IMG/VR virus record: IMGVR_UViG_3300006076_000003
Span: 1-64,000 of that record
DNA from: a virus
Length of the DNA stretch: 64,000 nt
Reading direction: 5' to 3' (one strand)
Numbering within the stretch: position 1 is the stretch's first letter; every line of letters starts with the position of its first letter. This document shows, in pieces, positions 61,360 to 64,000 of the stretch. The translations under genes were made by a program, and so were the position numbers. The notes beneath the pieces are model-generated. The model was not told the DNA's origin, made no database searches, and worked only from the letters and a program-made list of their open reading frames with translations.

Positions 61360-63057
61360 ATGAATAACTCTAACCCATTTTATAATGCACTATCACAATA
61401 TGATAGTTACCTTAAAGAAAAAGGTTTAAGAGAAGCTTTTAACTCAACACCAAAACAAACTAATCCATTTGATTATGATGGAATTGGTGCAGAAGTAAAT
61501 GATGCTTATGAAAAATTAGCTCAACAAGATGCTAAATATAATACTTATGGACCAAGTGATAAAGTACTAAAACTAAACAAAGTTATACAAAGATTTTATA
61601 ATGTAAATAAAGACAGATATTCTAATGAAGATTTTGATAATTATAGAAAACAAACAATTAGTAATTTAGTACAAAAAGGTTATGGTATTGATGATGCTAA
61701 TAAAATATGGAGCACAATAGCAGAACAGAAATTTGGTGATAAGTACACAGATAAACAAGCAGCATTAGATAAACAAAATGCAATTAATGTCTTTAAAGCA
61801 AAATATCCAGGTAATTTGTTAACAAAACTTGTTGGCTCAGGTAGTTCTACTAAAGGTACAAAAGATTATAAAGTTGTCACTAAAGATAATAACTTTGATG
61901 CAGCCTCACTTAAAGAATGGTTATTAGATCCTAAAACACAACATTTAACAGGAGCTACATCTCATGTACCATTTAGTGATGTAGGATTAGCACATTATAT
62001 CAGTAATCATTATGGTGGTATACCTGTGGATAATGCTAATTTTATTACTTCTGCTATTCAAGGCCTAAACGAAAAATTGCATGAGAAAGGATTACCTCCT
62101 GTAAATACCCAAACAGCAAAAAATTTATTACTCTCTGCAACTAATACTGGTAAAAAAGGTTATGGAGAATTTAATGGAATAATGTCAAATACATTCAAAG
62201 AGGAAATTAAAACACCTGAAGACCTCTCATTAAGACTTTTAAAAATAATGAATGCTGAAGGATTAAGCAATAATACCAGTGAAAGGAGTCGTAAAAATGC
62301 TGCATCACAAGCTGCAGCAGTTAATAGTTTATTACATAACACACAATATAAAAAAGATTATTCTACCTTAGAAAAAAGATTAAAAGATATTGACAGTAAA
62401 ATAGGAAGTAGGCGTAAAGTTGGTTTTGTTGGTTTAAATGATATCAACAAAATATATGATGGTACTTTTGATAAATTAGATACACCTGAAACACAACCAA
62501 AAGAACAAACTACAAATAAATCAGAAAATACAGCAATATCTGAGATCATTGCAAAAATGGAAAAAGATAAAAAAGATAGAGCAAATGACCCTATGCCTAA
62601 AGATTTAACAGGACAAACAATTTATAATCTATTAGCTCAACTACATAAAAAGAATGGTGAAGATAATATCCCAATTAGATTACCTAAATTTAAAACACAA
62701 GAACAAAAAGTTAACTATGCTAATTTCTTAAAACAACAATTAGGTATACCATCTCAGCCAGAGATTAATTTTAAGACACCTGCAGATGGACAACCAATTC
62801 CAGTTATTAAAGATGAATCAACATCATCTATAAATAATAGTAATAAGCATTTATTTAAAAGTCAAGTTAACAATACAGTTAAAAAATTAATTAATAACTT
62901 ACCACCAGAAGAAAAAGCTAAAGTTAAAGCAATTGCTGAAAATCAAGGAACTTCTATGGTAAGAGCATATAGAATATATGTTTCTACATTAAAAAATGAA
63001 TCAAAAATACCAGCAAGTGATGTTGGAGATCTTGTTGTACTAGGAGGTAAAGGATGA
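61360..63057 (+). CDS. Virion internal protein, 565 residues
   Basis: No family recognised. Lys/Asn-rich, helical, without membrane segments. LSQYDSYLKEKGLREAFNST opens the protein. I see no clear lytic transglycosylase or peptidase motif. Its four-base overlap with the giant gene suggests tight co-expression and a shared place inside the head. Confidence 0.6.
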   Translation: MNNSNPFYNALSQYDSYLKEKGLREAFNSTPKQTNPFDYDGIGAEVNDAYEKLAQQDAKYNTYGPSDKVLKLNKVIQRFYNVNKDRYSNEDFDNYRKQTISNLVQKGYGIDDANKIWSTIAEQKFGDKYTDKQAALDKQNAINVFKAKYPGNLLTKLVGSGSSTKGTKDYKVVTKDNNFDAASLKEWLLDPKTQHLTGATSHVPFSDVGLAHYISNHYGGIPVDNANFITSAIQGLNEKLHEKGLPPVNTQTAKNLLLSATNTGKKGYGEFNGIMSNTFKEEIKTPEDLSLRLLKIMNAEGLSNNTSERSRKNAASQAAAVNSLLHNTQYKKDYSTLEKRLKDIDSKIGSRRKVGFVGLNDINKIYDGTFDKLDTPETQPKEQTTNKSENTAISEIIAKMEKDKKDRANDPMPKDLTGQTIYNLLAQLHKKNGEDNIPIRLPKFKTQEQKVNYANFLKQQLGIPSQPEINFKTPADGQPIPVIKDESTSSINNSNKHLFKSQVNNTVKKLINNLPPEEKAKVKAIAENQGTSMVRAYRIYVSTLKNESKIPASDVGDLVVLGGKG

Positions 63058-64000
63058 ATACACTAGATGATTTAACACACGAATATCTAAGTTCCCTTAG
63101 TCCTGAAAGTTCTTCATTACCTGAAGAACCAACAGGTTATGCTACTCCTCAATTAAACAAACCTGCAGTTGTTAATACACCATCAGGATACACTGATGCT
63201 GAAATTAACGCAATGATTGCTGATAGAAATAAAGACATAGCACCAGAATCAGATTACATGGATGAGATACAAGCATCTTTATATAGAGGTGCACAATTAA
63301 TAGGTAGGGGTGGAGCTGATGCATTAAGTTGGGGTGCAGATAAATTAGGTATACCACAAGCTTCTAAATTCTTAGACTCTATTGACTGGAAGTCAGATGA
63401 TGAGATAAATGATGCAGTTGGGTATGATCCATCAGCAGCTGAATTAGCCTACCAAAAACAAAAAGATGCTTATAAAGCTTTTACAAAAAATGTTGATTTA
63501 AGTTCTGGTTGGGATTTAGTTACAAGTACAGCAAATACTTTGCCACATATGTTAGCTGACAATGCTGATATTATAGCAACATTAGCACCTAATCCTTTAG
63601 GACCTGAAGCATATATTGCTGGTAAATTTGCATCTGGAGCTGAAAAGGCAGCACAAGCTGCAGAAGCTGCTAAATTAGCAAATAGCTCTAAAGCACTTGA
63701 CCGTATTAAAGCAGTTGGTCAAGCTCCTAAAACACAAGTTGGAGTTACAAGTAAATTAGTGCAACCTGAAGCACAAACACTAAGTAAATTTGCTAAATCT
63801 CCATTATCACATGATGAAATTGCTATGGCAAGACAAGCAATCTTAAAAGATGCACAACAATTTAAAAAAGCTAAAAATGCTGAGATTGAATCAAATTTAA
63901 AACTTGCTGATAGACTAAGAACAGTAAACAACTATGTACCTATAAATAAACGTTCAATATTATATGGCTCTGGAATGGCAGCAGAAAATAATAGAAAATT
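63054..64000 (+). CDS. Start of a large virion protein, cut by the window edge
   Basis: 315 codons are visible with no stop. The start MNTLDDLTHEYLSSLSPESS is disordered; then YRGAQLIGRGGADALSWGAD and DLVTSTANTLPHMLADNADI alternate amphipathic helices, a style common to very large ejected proteins of podoviruses. Gene order places it where N4 has its 3500-residue virion RNA polymerase (gp50). No polymerase motif lies in the visible part, so that identity is inferred from position only. Transglycosylase-containing internal proteins are the alternative. Confidence 0.7.
   Translation, partial: MNTLDDLTHEYLSSLSPESSSLPEEPTGYATPQLNKPAVVNTPSGYTDAEINAMIADRNKDIAPESDYMDEIQASLYRGAQLIGRGGADALSWGADKLGIPQASKFLDSIDWKSDDEINDAVGYDPSAAELAYQKQKDAYKAFTKNVDLSSGWDLVTSTANTLPHMLADNADIIATLAPNPLGPEAYIAGKFASGAEKAAQAAEAAKLANSSKALDRIKAVGQAPKTQVGVTSKLVQPEAQTLSKFAKSPLSHDEIAMARQAILKDAQQFKKAKNAEIESNLKLADRLRTVNNYVPINKRSILYGSGMAAENNRK

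Overview
The window is most of an AT-rich double-stranded DNA phage genome: a short-tailed podovirus related to Escherichia phage N4 (Schitoviridae-like). No cellular genes, rRNA or tRNA were seen. The assignment rests on an N4 gp56-type major capsid protein, a T7-type single-subunit RNA polymerase, a MoxR-like AAA ATPase next to a von Willebrand A protein (the N4 gp24/gp25 pair), a PolA-family DNA polymerase, and the late gene order terminase, tail, lysis, portal, scaffold, capsid, internal proteins, giant protein. A T4-type lysozyme and spanin-like membrane proteins imply a Gram-negative host. Very low GC and AAGGA ribosome binding sites would fit Campylobacterota among others, but the sequence does not fix the host.

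Layout. Bases 280-31096 carry early and middle genes on the minus strand, transcribed right to left. First come three early genes (31.1-27.8 kb) ending in the RNA polymerase. Then follows a dense run of small genes (26.0-11.7 kb) containing the MoxR/VWA pair, a metallo-beta-lactamase-fold enzyme, zinc ribbons, helix-turn-helix paralogs and a family of short proteins with a common pattern. The replication block (11.6-0.3 kb) holds a VRR-NUC nuclease, a superfamily 2 helicase, a RecA-like ATPase, a PD-(D/E)XK exonuclease, DNA polymerase, a DUF3987-like helicase and an archaeo-eukaryotic-type primase. Late genes run on the plus strand from 31467 past the right edge: terminase, adaptor and fibres, lysis cassette, portal, scaffold and capsid, tail and internal proteins. 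The window cuts a large protein at the position where N4 encodes its virion RNA polymerase.

Oddities. A plus-strand island at 26.3-27.8 kb sits among minus-strand genes. It has iterons, a ribbon-helix-helix protein and a RepA-like helicase, and looks like a plasmid replication module. The leaders of the RNA polymerase gene and the gene before it carry duplicated hairpins whose stems differ by compensating changes while the loops are kept; they are candidate virion-polymerase promoters or structured RNAs. Several genes are broken or duplicated: the helicase is frameshifted at its Walker A motif, a 0.6 kb gene has both a stop and a frameshift, a family member is frameshifted in an A7 run, a lysis-cassette protein has an in-frame TAA, and a Walker A relic of a duplicated ATPase lies in a noncoding stretch.

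How the genes likely work together (inference from N4): a virion polymerase transcribes the early genes from hairpin promoters near 30-31 kb; the early RNA polymerase transcribes the replication genes; host RNA polymerase reads the late genes from TATAAT-type promoters. Divergence of early and late genes at 31.1-31.5 kb matches the arrangement around the ends of the linear N4 genome, so the window may come from a circularised or permuted assembly.
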